43,729 bases of DNA from Planctomycetaceae bacterium (GCA_020850695.1 JADZEF010000054.1:1-43729), one strand, 5' to 3'; shown: positions 34,074 to 42,510, counted from the stretch's first letter. Numbers and translations: made by a program. The notes: generated by a model not told the origin, from the sequence alone.

Positions 34074-35024
34074 ATGATTTACCGTCGGCTCGGACGAACT
34101 TGCCTCGACGTGTCGGTCATCTCCTTTGGTGCGGGGCCGGTTTCGGGATGGTTTGCGTCGACGGATCGAGCACTGCCTGTCCGCATTGTCGCCCGCGCTG
34201 TCGAATGCGGGATCAACTGGTTCGATACCGCCGCGACCTATGGCGAGGGTCGATCCGAGGAGACGCTCGGTCGATGTCTCGAGGAAGTCGGCGCGGTGGA
34301 CCGCGTGCATGTCGCGACGAAGGTGCGGGTCAGCGACGAGGCGTTCTCCGATATTCGCGGCTTCGTCCTGCGATCGGTGGAAGGGAGTCTGCGCCGGTTG
34401 CGGCGGGACTCGGTGACGCTGCTTCAGCTGCACAATTCCATCACCACGCGCCGCGGCGACCAGCCGACCTCGGTGACGCCGACCGATGTGCTCGATGCAA
34501 CCGGCGCGCTGACCGCGTTCGAAGAGCTCCGTGCGGCGGGAGTGGTGCGGCATCTCGGGCTGACCGGCCTGGGAGATGTTCCCTCGATGCGCGAGGTCAT
34601 CCATTCGGGCCGCTTCGCGACGGTGCAGGCGCCGTACAACCTGCTCAATCCCAGTGCGGGGCGCATCACGGATGAATCCGGGGAAGCGAACTATGGAGAC
34701 ATCTTCTCCGACTGTCGGCGTCAGGACATGGGCGTTTTCGCGATTCGCGTCTTCGCCGGCGGAGCGCTGGCGGATCAGGAACCGAGCGCTCATACGAAGG
34801 TGACGAAGTTCTTCCCGCTGGACCTTTACGAGCGCGATCGAGCGAGGGGGGCGGAGTTGGCCTCCCGCCTGCCCGCGGACGTGACGCTGCGAACAGCCGC
34901 CGTCCGCTTCGCGCTCGACCACCCGACGGTGACCTCGGCTCTGATCGGTTTTGGCCGTCCCTGCGAGATTGACGAGGCCATCGCTTCCGCGACGGGAACG
35001 GCGTCCGGACATCACGCGAAATGA
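34074..35024 (+). CDS. aldo/keto reductase
   Basis: This 316-residue enzyme should reduce a carbonyl substrate, or oxidise the alcohol, with NAD(P)H in a TIM-barrel. The catalytic tetrad is complete: Asp51 (FDTAATYG), Tyr56, Lys83 (VATKVRV) and His120 (LLQLHNSI). The early strand reads VSVISFGAGPVSGWFAS and the cofactor end has TSALIGFGRPCEIDEAI. The barrel order and the GR SEETLG phrase (residues 59-66) match the L-fucose/galactose-dehydrogenase-like AKR group, but the substrate cannot be named. ATG 34074 gives the usual family N-terminus MIYRRLGRT; upstream in-frame GTG/ATG codons from 33993 add a non-family extension. It converges with the DUF1501 gene, 84 bases away. Confidence 0.9.
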   Translation: MIYRRLGRTCLDVSVISFGAGPVSGWFASTDRALPVRIVARAVECGINWFDTAATYGEGRSEETLGRCLEEVGAVDRVHVATKVRVSDEAFSDIRGFVLRSVEGSLRRLRRDSVTLLQLHNSITTRRGDQPTSVTPTDVLDATGALTAFEELRAAGVVRHLGLTGLGDVPSMREVIHSGRFATVQAPYNLLNPSAGRITDESGEANYGDIFSDCRRQDMGVFAIRVFAGGALADQEPSAHTKVTKFFPLDLYERDRARGAELASRLPADVTLRTAAVRFALDHPTVTSALIGFGRPCEIDEAIASATGTASGHHAK

Positions 35025-35108
35025 AGACGGGCGGACCATTCCAGCGATGGAACAGCCCGCCCGTGTCGCGTCGAAATATCGGTCCGGCGAATCGCTCGCC
35101 TCGGCGGC

Positions 35109-36446
35109 TCAGCCCATGACTTCGATGATCGGCGTCGGATCGCTGACGATATGGGACGGCCGGCCCTGCGGCGTGTAGAGGACTTTGTCCGGATCGATCC
35201 CGAGCTTGCGGTAGATCGTCGAGACGAAGTTCTCCGGCGAGAGAACCCGGTCGACGGCAGAGTAACCGTGGCGATCGGTCGCTCCCAGGCAGAGACCTCC
35301 CGGCGTTCCGGCGCCGGCCATCAGCACCGACATCGCGTTGGACCAGTGATCGCGGCCCGCGGTGGCGGCACCCGGCAACGTCGAGATCTTCGGAGTGCGG
35401 CCGAATTCGCCCAGCATGACGATCAGCGTGCTGTCGAGCAGGCCGCGCGTTTCGAGGTCGCGGATGAGGGCGGCAACCGCCTGATCGACGATGGCCGTCG
35501 CCTTGGGAAGCTCGGTGAAGACGCCCGAGTGATGGTCCCAGCCACCGTGGTTCATCGTGATGAAGGGGACACCCGCTTCGACGAGACGTCGCGCGAGGAG
35601 CATCCGCTGGCCGAAACTGTTGCGGCCATATTCATCGCGAAGCGAGTCCGACTCGCTCTTCATGTCGAACGCCTTCTGAGCGGACGTCGACGTGACCAGA
35701 TCGAGTCCTTTTCCGTAATCCGCGTCGATGGCGAAAGCCGGATCGACCGCCGCCGGATCTTCAATCCGCTTCAGACGGTCGACCGTCTTGCGGAGATCGG
35801 TCCGGCGGTTGAATCGATCGGTCACCAGGCCATTCGGCAGGGCGACGTCCCGCACGCGGAACCCGGCGCTGTTCGGATCGTCGGCGACGATGAAGGGGGC
35901 ATACTTGGCCCCGAGGAAGTTCGGGCCGCCCGAGCGGTTCATCGACGGGATGCTGAAGTAGGCGGGCAGCCCGTTCGGCTTCCCCAGTTCGTGCGCGACG
36001 ACCGAGCCGACGCTGGGATGGAAGCTGACGAACGCCCCGCAGCCGACCGGGATGCGCGTCGGCGAACCGGTCGTCATGTAGTGGTTGCCGGCGCCGTGGT
36101 TCCCCTGGTCGTGGCGGATCGAACGGATCGTCGTGAACTTGTCGGAGATCTCGGCCAGCCTGGGGAGCGTCTGGCAGAACTGGACGCCGGGCATGCGGGT
36201 CTGAATGGGGTTCAGCTCACCGCGGATTTCCATCGGGGCGTCGGGCTTCGGGTCGAAGGTCTCGAAGTGAGACGGGCCGCCGTCGAGCCAGATGGTGATG
36301 CAGCTCTTGGCTCGGGCCTGTCTTCCATCGCTGGCCCGCGACTGCATCCGCAACATGTCGACGAGGCCGGCCCCGATCCAGGCCCCCACGCCCAAGTGCA
36401 TCGCCTGGCGGCGGTTGAAACCCGAAGGATGATCCAGCTGCGTCAT
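35109..36446 (-). CDS. DUF1501 family protein, stand-alone copy
   Basis: This 445-residue DUF1501 protein begins MTQLDHPSGFNRRQAMHLGV, a twin-arginine-like leader (NRRQAM) with a short hydrophobic stretch, so Tat export is likely. Family blocks include CITIWLDGGPSHFETFDPKP, LPRLAEISDKFTTIRSIRHD, NHGAGNHYMTTGSPTR, MNHGGWDHHSGVF, IVMLGEFGRTPKI and AGRDHWSNAMSVLMAG. The histidine- and glycine-rich blocks probably form a metal site as in alkaline-phosphatase relatives. Unlike the copy at 24883 it has no DUF1549 or PPC neighbour here. ATG 36446 is preferred to ATG 36527 because it places the leader at the N-terminus. The 257 bases to lpxB show nothing else. Confidence 0.9.
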   Translation of the reverse strand: MTQLDHPSGFNRRQAMHLGVGAWIGAGLVDMLRMQSRASDGRQARAKSCITIWLDGGPSHFETFDPKPDAPMEIRGELNPIQTRMPGVQFCQTLPRLAEISDKFTTIRSIRHDQGNHGAGNHYMTTGSPTRIPVGCGAFVSFHPSVGSVVAHELGKPNGLPAYFSIPSMNRSGGPNFLGAKYAPFIVADDPNSAGFRVRDVALPNGLVTDRFNRRTDLRKTVDRLKRIEDPAAVDPAFAIDADYGKGLDLVTSTSAQKAFDMKSESDSLRDEYGRNSFGQRMLLARRLVEAGVPFITMNHGGWDHHSGVFTELPKATAIVDQAVAALIRDLETRGLLDSTLIVMLGEFGRTPKISTLPGAATAGRDHWSNAMSVLMAGAGTPGGLCLGATDRHGYSAVDRVLSPENFVSTIYRKLGIDPDKVLYTPQGRPSHIVSDPTPIIEVMG

Positions 36447-36703
36447 GAAGGCGGCTCGCTCAGGAAGGCGACGACACGAAGTGTGCGGCAGGACGAGGCA
36501 TCGGCCTCTCCTTGCCGCTTCGACCACGATTCGAGTGCCACTCCAGATTATACAACGCCGCTATTCAATTCAATCGTTTTTGATGTTCGATTCCCGCCGG
36601 AAGAATCGATGACATCAAGGGTTCCGCGCATCGGCCACGGTACGGATGCCTACCGGTGATTGGGGGACGTGTGTCGACGGAAGCCGAGAGCGGACCCCGT
36701 GTT

Positions 36704-37879
36704 TCACGCCGCACGGCGGGCCACGGACGGCATCGCGAGCTTCGAAAGAACGGTGTCCGCCGCGCGGGATGATGCGCCCGTACGAGCGACCCGGCGGGCC
36801 AACTCGTCGAGTTCATTGACGACGGTCAGGCGTCGCGTCTCGTCGGACAGCCACAGGTCGAGCGATTCGGTCAGGCGTTCGACGGCCCGCTCTTTTCGCA
36901 GAATGACGAGCTGCTCCGGAAAAATCGTTCGTCCGGCCATCAGGTTGGGCAAGGTCATCGAGTTGACCTGCGACAGGGCCAGCTTGAGGAACCACAGGAA
37001 GATACTGGCCTGATAGACCACGGCGGCCGGAGTCCGGCGCGCAAGCAACTCGAGGCTGACCGAGCCAGAGACCATCAGGCAGCACTCGGCGATCTCGATG
37101 ATTTCCGGAGTGCGGCCGGTGTGGAACTCGATCGGCAGCGGCGGCTGGCCGTCGTTCAATTCGTCGAGCATCGATTCGCACCGCGCCCGCTGCTGCTCGC
37201 GGTAGTTGGCGACCACGAACCGGATGTCAGGGTGCCGTGCCCGCAGCCGTTGCATCACCTGGACCTGCAACGGCCAGTTCTTCTCGACTTCATGATTTCG
37301 CGAGCCGGGCAGCACGCCGACGATCCGTCCGGGACGCCGCCATTGCTCGTCGACAAACGCCTGATCGAGGGTGTGCTCGGCGACTTCATCGAAGAACGGG
37401 TGGCCGACGTAGTCAACCTGCATGCCGCGCTTCGCATACCACTCGGGCTCGAACGACAGCCCGCACAGCACGTGGTCGACAAAGGCCCGCATCTTGTGGA
37501 TCCGCCATGGCGCCCACACCCAGAGCTGCGGCGGAAGATAATAGAAGACGGGGATGCCGGCGGCTTTGGCCTTCCGTGCGATCCACCAGTTGAATCCGGG
37601 GAAATCGACGAGGATGACGGCGTCGGGCCGCTCGGTCTGGAACAGCTGATCGGCTTTCTGTACCAGGTCGTAGAACTGCTTGAGGAGCGGAACGACGCGG
37701 AGGAAACCCATCACGGCGAGGTTGGTGAGCTGATAGTTGAGCCGGCAGCCCGCCTGTTCCATCATCGGACCGCCATACCCCATGAACTCCATCTGGGGGG
37801 CGCGGCGACGAAAGGCTTCGATGAGGTGGGCGGCATGTTGGTCGCCGCTGGGCTCACCGACCGAAAAAAACAATTTCAT
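36704..37879 (-). CDS. lpxB: lipid-A-disaccharide synthase
   Basis: LpxB joins UDP-2,3-diacylglucosamine and lipid X to give lipid A disaccharide at the inner face of the cytoplasmic membrane. The 391-residue length matches the usual ~380-390. Motifs are intact: MKLFFSVGEPSGDQHAAHLI at the start, VDFPGFNWWIARKAK, PPQLWVWAPWR, GHPFFDE, VLPGSRNHEVEKN and SGSVSLELLA (the GT-B donor site). ATG 37879 is chosen because GEPSGD lies at the expected distance from it. A complete lpxB implies lipid A synthesis and an outer membrane, in line with the current Gram-negative view of planctomycetes. Other lpx genes are not in the window. A methyltransferase-like gene lies 106 bases upstream on the same strand. 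Confidence 0.95.
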   Translation of the reverse strand: MKLFFSVGEPSGDQHAAHLIEAFRRRAPQMEFMGYGGPMMEQAGCRLNYQLTNLAVMGFLRVVPLLKQFYDLVQKADQLFQTERPDAVILVDFPGFNWWIARKAKAAGIPVFYYLPPQLWVWAPWRIHKMRAFVDHVLCGLSFEPEWYAKRGMQVDYVGHPFFDEVAEHTLDQAFVDEQWRRPGRIVGVLPGSRNHEVEKNWPLQVQVMQRLRARHPDIRFVVANYREQQRARCESMLDELNDGQPPLPIEFHTGRTPEIIEIAECCLMVSGSVSLELLARRTPAAVVYQASIFLWFLKLALSQVNSMTLPNLMAGRTIFPEQLVILRKERAVERLTESLDLWLSDETRRLTVVNELDELARRVARTGASSRAADTVLSKLAMPSVARRAA

Positions 37880-37985
37880 CGAAACCTTCCCTGGTCGTCG
37901 TCGAGTTGTGTCGCACTTCGTCGGTGAAGGACGGGCGTCCCAATTCCTGTTGAATGTCATCCGATGCGGTGCGCCTGGCGGAGCC

Positions 37986-38708
37986 CTATGCGGCTCGCCG
38001 CTGATCTCGCGCGGCCGACTGCCTTTCGCAGCAGTCCCCCTTGAAATACTCCGTCGCCAGCTCGGCCAGGCGTCGCCAGGCGAGGCGAGGAATCAAGTCG
38101 GCTCCCAACTGGTGCTGGACGATCCAGTAATTGCTCGAGGGGGCGAGAGCCTGGCCGCGCTGCCAGAGGCGTCGCACGGGCCCCTCGGCGAAGAACTCGG
38201 TCCTGGCCGTTCCCGGAAAACTCTGCAGCAGCGATGCGACACAACCCGCCGCGTGCGATCGCGCTCCGACGACTGGAACGGAATGCGACGGATCGACGAA
38301 CGCGAGGAACCCACCCGGCCGGAGCGAGGAAAGAAGGTCCGACGTCGTGCGGAGCGCGTCCGCACTGGAGAGTGGACCATGATACGAGGGGTGCTCGCGA
38401 ACGAGCACCAGGTCGAACGCATGCTCGGGCAGGCATGCCGTTTCGCCCGCGTTGCCGCCGCGCCAGTCAATCGGAGGCTGAGTGCCGCGGAGCGCAGCCA
38501 AGGTCGACGCGTTCGACTCGAATCCTGTGACCAGAAGTCCCAGCCCGTCGAGACAGCGGAGAAACTCGACGCTGGCGCCGCCGACCACCAGGACGCGCGA
38601 CCCCGGACAGAGGCCGTTCCCCACCAGCAAGGCCTTTAATGCCTTGCGCGGGACGCCCGCATGTTCCACCAGCGAGACTGAGTCGAGTGCGGAGATAAAT
38701 TGGCTCAT
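37986..38708 (-). CDS. SAM-dependent methyltransferase-like protein
   Basis: This 240-residue protein follows the class I methyltransferase scheme: motif I region RVLVVGGASVEFLRCLDGLG, acidic end of strand 2 in VTGFESNASTLAAL, then FDLVLVREHPSYHG (motif IV-like) and LLSSLRPGGFLAFVDP (post-II strand). Motif I is unusual (GGAS in place of GxGxG), so SAM binding should be tested. The C-terminal part (SNYWIVQHQLGADLIPRLAWRRLAELATEYFKGD) is outside the core. Substrate unknown; being just upstream of lpxB it could act on an envelope component, which is inference from position only. ATG 38708 begins MSQFISALDS; ATG 38744 would add 12 residues. Confidence 0.65.
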   Translation of the reverse strand: MSQFISALDSVSLVEHAGVPRKALKALLVGNGLCPGSRVLVVGGASVEFLRCLDGLGLLVTGFESNASTLAALRGTQPPIDWRGGNAGETACLPEHAFDLVLVREHPSYHGPLSSADALRTTSDLLSSLRPGGFLAFVDPSHSVPVVGARSHAAGCVASLLQSFPGTARTEFFAEGPVRRLWQRGQALAPSSNYWIVQHQLGADLIPRLAWRRLAELATEYFKGDCCERQSAARDQRRAA

Positions 38709-39334
38709 TCCTGGCATCCTGCCGGAGCGCGCAAACCTGCCCATCGTGAGGCGGCGTTCTATTTCTTCCCTCGAAACCGGTCAAGATGACTCGGACTGGA
38801 AGTACGCAGCGACGGGCGATCCCAGAATCGCCAATTCCTCTGATCATCGGGACTTCCGACTTCGAGACATCTTTTCGATCGTCCAGCAACACCCATGAAA
38901 TGCGCTGGCAGGCGCTGCGAGACAGTGCAAACTGCTCTCATCTGGGAAGTGAGCGGAGTGCGGCGATGACCGCGCCCCGACGAATCTCGGCCGCTTTGGG
39001 CCGCTTGCCTTCGATGTCCCGTTTCCATGGTTCCATTCGGATCACTGTCCGGTTCTGACCATCGATCAGCGCCGAGAACCATCGGTGTGGATAGGGTCTT
39101 CCAGAATTCCTCATCGCAACTCAGAAACCGCATGGGCAGTCCGGTGACCGGCTTTCCAATTGGTTCACGCGGTGGTAAGAGGGAATCCATTCAAGCTCAC
39201 GCTCGTCGACTCTCCATGCCGTTGATGGGAGAGGCGAGGGGCCGATTGGATGAGCTGCGCCCGTCATCGACGGAATGCAGCATTCAACGGGGCGGGCGTG
39301 GCAGTGCCTTACGGTGGGCTTCAAGGAGCGTCCC
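38709..39334. other. 626-base divergent intergenic region
   Basis: This separates the methyltransferase-like gene (reverse) and the small membrane protein (forward). Open frames are present on both strands (for example 38759-39190 reverse), but they lack domains, hydrophobic segments or ribosome binding sites. I see no strong hairpin. Confidence 0.4.
39323..39328 (+). promoter_or_regulatory. ribosome binding site favouring a TTG start
   Basis: AAGGAG at 39323-39328 is six bases before TTG 39335 and nine before TTG 39338. No ATG lies at a suitable distance in this frame; the nearest in-frame ATG is at 39275, upstream of this site. This points to translation of the membrane protein from TTG. 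Confidence 0.6.
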
Positions 39335-39757
39335 TTGTTGAAGGTGTATCTCGTTCTGACGGCCGTCCACATCGTTTCGCTGGTCGTGACCGGCATTCTC
39401 TGGACGATCGTGGATCTTGCGAAGCAATCGCCGCTGCGGGCGCACTTGCGCGATATCCGCGCCGTGCATTTCGGGTCGCTTTACCTGGTCCCCTGGTTCC
39501 TTGGGCTGGCCTGGGCCTTCGAGCGGCTCAATGTTCCGGCGATCCACCAGGTCGTGTTTCCGCTCGGACTTGGATTGCTCGTGACGTTCTCGAGCATCGG
39601 GTACATTCTCCCCCGTCCCAAGGGACTGGATCCCTTCTACTATTGGACTCAGGGACCGGCGAAGATCCTCGCGCTGATTGGACTGGCCTGCCTGGTGCTT
39701 GCTCTCTGCTGGACGGCCGGCGTGCTGACATGGTTCGCGTTCGCTCCGACGACCTGA
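39335..39757 (+). CDS. four-helix membrane protein of unknown function
   Basis: From TTG 39335 the product is 140 residues with four hydrophobic segments: VYLVLTAVHIVSLVVTGILW, LYLVPWFLGLAWAF, VVFPLGLGLLVTFSSIGYIL and ILALIGLACLVLALCWTAGV. Conserved-looking histidines (AVHIVS, AVHFGSLY, IHQVV) lie near the membrane face, which could hint at haem or metal binding, but I recognise no family. A start at ATG 39275 would add 20 residues with no signal; the AAGGAG at 39323 argues for TTG. It faces away from the methyltransferase gene and is followed 264 bases later by the SET-domain gene. Confidence 0.6.
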   Translation: MLKVYLVLTAVHIVSLVVTGILWTIVDLAKQSPLRAHLRDIRAVHFGSLYLVPWFLGLAWAFERLNVPAIHQVVFPLGLGLLVTFSSIGYILPRPKGLDPFYYWTQGPAKILALIGLACLVLALCWTAGVLTWFAFAPTT

Positions 39758-40021
39758 GCTTCCATCGCAACGCGAGCCGTTGCAGCGTCGCCGTGCCGCC
39801 GTGTGTGCTGGGCGATGATCACCCGCCGTCAAATGGCGGTCTGTGACAGACGCGCCTGCGGAACGGTCTCAAGCTTCGAAATGCGAACCGACTCCGCGCG
39901 AATTGGCTGCGGAGTCGTTGGCGCGCGGGTATCCTTTTGCGCCAACCGGAGGTCGTCGACCAATCCGGTCAAGGCAATGTCACCGCGTCCGGGCATTGCC
40001 AATCGCAGCAGAGGATCATTG

Positions 40022-40492
40022 ATGCCAAGGATTCGTGTTGGAGAGAACCATCTCGGTCGAGCCGTCTATGCCGCCCGGGATTTTTGCCCAGGAGAGTATG
40101 TGGGACCTGTTCGCGGGAGAGTCATTGATGATCCCGAATACTCGTCTCCCTACAGCATCGACCTCGGTGCCACGTTTTCGCTTGATCCGCTTCCCCCCTT
40201 TCGGTTCCTGAACCACTGCTGCTCTCCCAACTGCGAATTGATCCTGGTCGATGCTCCTGCCGGACGTCGTAAAACTGGCGGCTACGCCATTCCGCGGGTG
40301 ACCGTTGTGACCCGCAAGGGGGTGCGGGCCGGCCAGGAACTGACGATCGACTATGCCTGGCCGGCCGAAGCGGCGATTCCGTGCGGGTGCGGAAGCCGGT
40401 GGTGTCGAGGTTGGGTCGTCGCGCGTTCCGAACGAAGCCGCATCGAGGCGTTGAAGCCTTCTTCTCAGTCGACCGAAGCGGCCGGGTCCTGA
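40022..40492 (+). CDS. SET-domain protein methyltransferase with post-SET cysteines
   Basis: This 156-residue protein is a compact SET domain. Lysine methyltransferase signatures are present: GRAVYAARDFCPGEYVG (strand 1-2 region), FLNHCCSPNCEL at 63-72 (matching NHxCxPN), and ELTIDYAW at 106-113 (the catalytic tyrosine motif ELTxDY). A post-SET-type cluster follows, CGCGSRWCRGW (Cys121, Cys123, Cys128), which with the Cys of NHCC-PNC could hold one zinc. It would use SAM to methylate lysine on a protein; bacteria lack nucleosomes, so the target is probably another DNA-associated or ribosomal protein (inference). ATG 40022 is chosen as the domain starts there; upstream in-frame codons to 39803 are not protein-like. 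Confidence 0.85.
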   Translation: MPRIRVGENHLGRAVYAARDFCPGEYVGPVRGRVIDDPEYSSPYSIDLGATFSLDPLPPFRFLNHCCSPNCELILVDAPAGRRKTGGYAIPRVTVVTRKGVRAGQELTIDYAWPAEAAIPCGCGSRWCRGWVVARSERSRIEALKPSSQSTEAAGS

Positions 40493-40594
40493 ATCCGTCC
40501 AACTCCGAACCTCGCGATCCGGACGTAGTAAGTCTTCATTGCAGGAATTGCCGAAGTCGTGCGTTGAGATGCGAGGGGGAACGCAAGTGCTCTG

Positions 40595-40817
40595 TACGCC
40601 GAAGGCGTTCCATCCGATAGCCCAGCGTCGCGAACGGAGTGAGCGCACGCTGGGGATGGCCAGAAATTTTTCAGATACCCCAACGGGGTTCCATCCGAAC
40701 GGGCCAGACGCTCGTTATGGAACCCCGTTGGGGTACGTAATGAGATGGATGCCCCACCCAGCGTGCGCTCGCCAGGCCTCGCGACGCTGGGCTATCTGAT
40801 GAAACGCCTTCGGCGTA
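40595..40817. repeat. 223-bp nested palindromic intergenic repeat
   Basis: Outer arms: TACGCCGAAGGCGTT followed by CCATCCGATAGCCCAGCGTCG on the left (from 40595) pair with the right arm ending GCCTTCGGCGTA (to 40817) with few mismatches across about 65 bases. Inner arms: 40676-40694 (TACCCCAACGGGGTTCCAT) pair perfectly over 19 bases with 40717-40735. Smaller palindromes such as CGCCGAAGGCG lie inside the arms. This looks like two different palindromic repeats, one inserted in or flanked by another. It lies in the 556-base gap between the SET gene and the SDR gene; no gene is supportable there. Confidence 0.85.
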
Positions 40818-41048
40818 GTGATGCTCGCCGCGTCTCTGGAGTCCACCACGACAGGAATGCAGAAATCCGCTCCTACGCCCGGACGACAGGCTCCCATCCC
40901 ACTGCCGGATGCGTCTGCTATCATCCTCGAACATGGCAAAGCCCTCCTGATCGGCTCTGTTCCGCCGGAACGAGTCTGGTTCATGAGACTTCATTCTCTC
41001 CATCCACGCAGAGTGCCGCTGGGGCGAACCCGGCGGGAAGGGACCTGA

Positions 41049-41927
41049 GTGTTCGGCATGCGCCGACTGGTGTTGGGTTGCGGGTATCTGGGACTGAGAG
41101 TGGCGCGGCTCTGGCAAGCGGCGGGGGACGAGGTATTCGCTCTCACCCGCAGCGAGGTGCATGGAGCCGCGTTCGAACAGGAAGGAATTAGACCTGTCCG
41201 AGGCGACGTGACGGAGCGGGGATCTCTCGACGCGCTGCCCGAGGTCGACTCTGTCGTCTGGACGGTCGGCCTCGATCGGTCCACGGGCCAGACTCAACAC
41301 TCGGTTTACGTCGAAGGACTGAAGAATGCCTTCGATGCGCTGCGCGGACGGGCGCGGCGATGGCTTCTCGTCTCCAGCACCAGTGTCTATGGACAGAATG
41401 ACGGGAGCTGGGTGGATGAATCGTCGCCCTGCGAACCGAAGCAGCCGAATGGCCGGGTGTGTCTCGAAGCCGAGCAGACATTCTGGCGCGGAATCGAGGA
41501 GCAGCGTGGAGTGACCGGACACATTCTGCGATTCGCGGGAATCTACGGCCCCGGACGATTGCTGCAAAGGGTCGCGGCCCTGAAGTCGGGGATTGTGCTC
41601 AGTGGGAGGCCCGACGCATGGTTGAATCTGATTCATGTGGACGACGGAGCCCGGATCGTCGACCTGGCATCCAGGACAAACGAACCGAACGGCACCTGGC
41701 TGGTCGTCGACGATCGCCCGCTCGAGCGGCGTGAATACTATGTGCGTCTGGCGCAACTGGTCGGAGCGCCGAACCCGGAATTCGAGCAGTTGCCCCAACT
41801 GGTCTCCGCGTCGGGGGATCGCAACAAGCGGTGCTCCAACCGCCGGATCCGTGAGTTGCTCGGGGTCAAACTGGCCTATCCCACGTTCGAAACGGGATTG
41901 CCGCACGCGGTCGGCCAGAGCGGTTGA
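41049..41927 (+). CDS. atypical extended SDR / NAD-dependent epimerase-like protein
   Basis: This 292-residue protein has a Rossmann fold with nucleotide loop LVLGCGYLGLRVARLW and the extended-SDR order: GDVTERGSLDALP, VSSTSVYGQ, LRFAGIYGPGRLL and NLIHVDDGARIVDLA. It is closest in layout to the YeeZ-like group. The catalytic YxxxK is absent: the position reads NGRVCLEAEQ where active members have Y-x-x-x-K, so reductase or epimerase activity is doubtful. GTG 41049 (seven bases after an AGGGA) or ATG 41058 (MRRLVLGC) may be the start. It is followed by tatA 244 bases later on the same strand. Confidence 0.85.
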   Translation: MFGMRRLVLGCGYLGLRVARLWQAAGDEVFALTRSEVHGAAFEQEGIRPVRGDVTERGSLDALPEVDSVVWTVGLDRSTGQTQHSVYVEGLKNAFDALRGRARRWLLVSSTSVYGQNDGSWVDESSPCEPKQPNGRVCLEAEQTFWRGIEEQRGVTGHILRFAGIYGPGRLLQRVAALKSGIVLSGRPDAWLNLIHVDDGARIVDLASRTNEPNGTWLVVDDRPLERREYYVRLAQLVGAPNPEFEQLPQLVSASGDRNKRCSNRRIRELLGVKLAYPTFETGLPHAVGQSG

Positions 41928-42161
41928 ACCGGCCGACGGCGAGAACCTGATCGGTCAGACGGCGCCGTGACTCAAAGTGCTCCGGAAGTCATTGACTTCG
42001 GGACGGAGTCTGGTAGCCTTTAAGGCGTCGCCGCTCCCCCACCTGCCTTCCGCGCGGGTGAATCGAGTGGACACCGCCCGCGGTTGGCTCCGCCATCACC
42101 GCGCCGGCTCTGTTCCTCGCCCTCCCCCCGGACGCCGTTGCGCGTCGCCCCTTCTCCCACC

Positions 42162-42166
42162 GAGGT
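42162..42166 (+). promoter_or_regulatory. ribosome binding site of tatA
   Basis: GAGGT lies five bases before ATG 42172 and supports this start, giving the usual TatA N-terminus MFGIG. Confidence 0.65.
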
Positions 42167-42171
42167 AGACT

Positions 42172-42441
42172 ATGTTCGGAATCGGCGCCCCTGAAATGAT
42201 CGTCGTCGGAATCATCGCGCTTCTGCTCTTCGGCAAACGGCTGCCCGAAGTGGCCCGCAGCATGGGCAAGGGCGTCACCGAGTTCAAGCGCGGCCTGGCC
42301 GGTATTGAAGAAGAGGCGACCCGCCCCACCTATCGCGAACCGGAGCGAGAGACGTCCCGCCCCCGCGCCGCAGATGATCGCGTCGAAGTGACGGCTCCGA
42401 AATTCGAGCCGCCGGTCAGCGCTCCGAGCGACCGCGCCTGA
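42172..42441 (+). CDS. tatA: Sec-independent translocase subunit TatA/TatE
   Basis: This 89-residue protein has the TatA plan: short N-terminus MFGIGAPE, membrane helix MIVVGIIALLLF (about 9-20), hinge FGKRLPE, amphipathic helix VARSMGKGVTEFKRGL (about 27-42) and a hydrophilic charged tail. TatA oligomers form the pore that exports folded twin-arginine proteins, which are represented here by the carbonic anhydrase and the two DUF1501 proteins. No tatB or tatC is adjacent. A strong intrinsic terminator follows 29 bases after the stop, so this gene ends its transcript. The upstream 244 bases hold its promoter or are readthrough from the SDR gene. Confidence 0.93.
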   Translation: MFGIGAPEMIVVGIIALLLFGKRLPEVARSMGKGVTEFKRGLAGIEEEATRPTYREPERETSRPRAADDRVEVTAPKFEPPVSAPSDRA

Positions 42442-42470
42442 GAGCGCGTTTCGAGGCGGGTTCAAAAATC

Positions 42471-42510
42471 AAAGGGCTGGACCATCTCGTAAGGGTCCAG
42501 CCCTTTTTTT
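42471..42510 (+). terminator. intrinsic terminator after tatA
   Basis: AAAGGGCTGGACC (42471-42483) pairs perfectly with GGTCCAGCCCTTT (42494-42506) around a 10-base loop, and T continues to 42510. This is the clearest rho-independent terminator in the window. An A-rich run before the stem (TTCAAAAATC) means it could also work in reverse on transcripts of the DUF1080 gene. Confidence 0.95.

Noticed and set aside
36575-36600. GTTCGATTCCCGC resembling a tRNA T-loop
   Set aside because: The flanking bases do not form the T-stem, and no acceptor, D or anticodon arms are found around it.
40595-40817. Possible CRISPR array
   Set aside because: The repeats are inverted and nested, not direct, with no regular spacers and no cas genes nearby.
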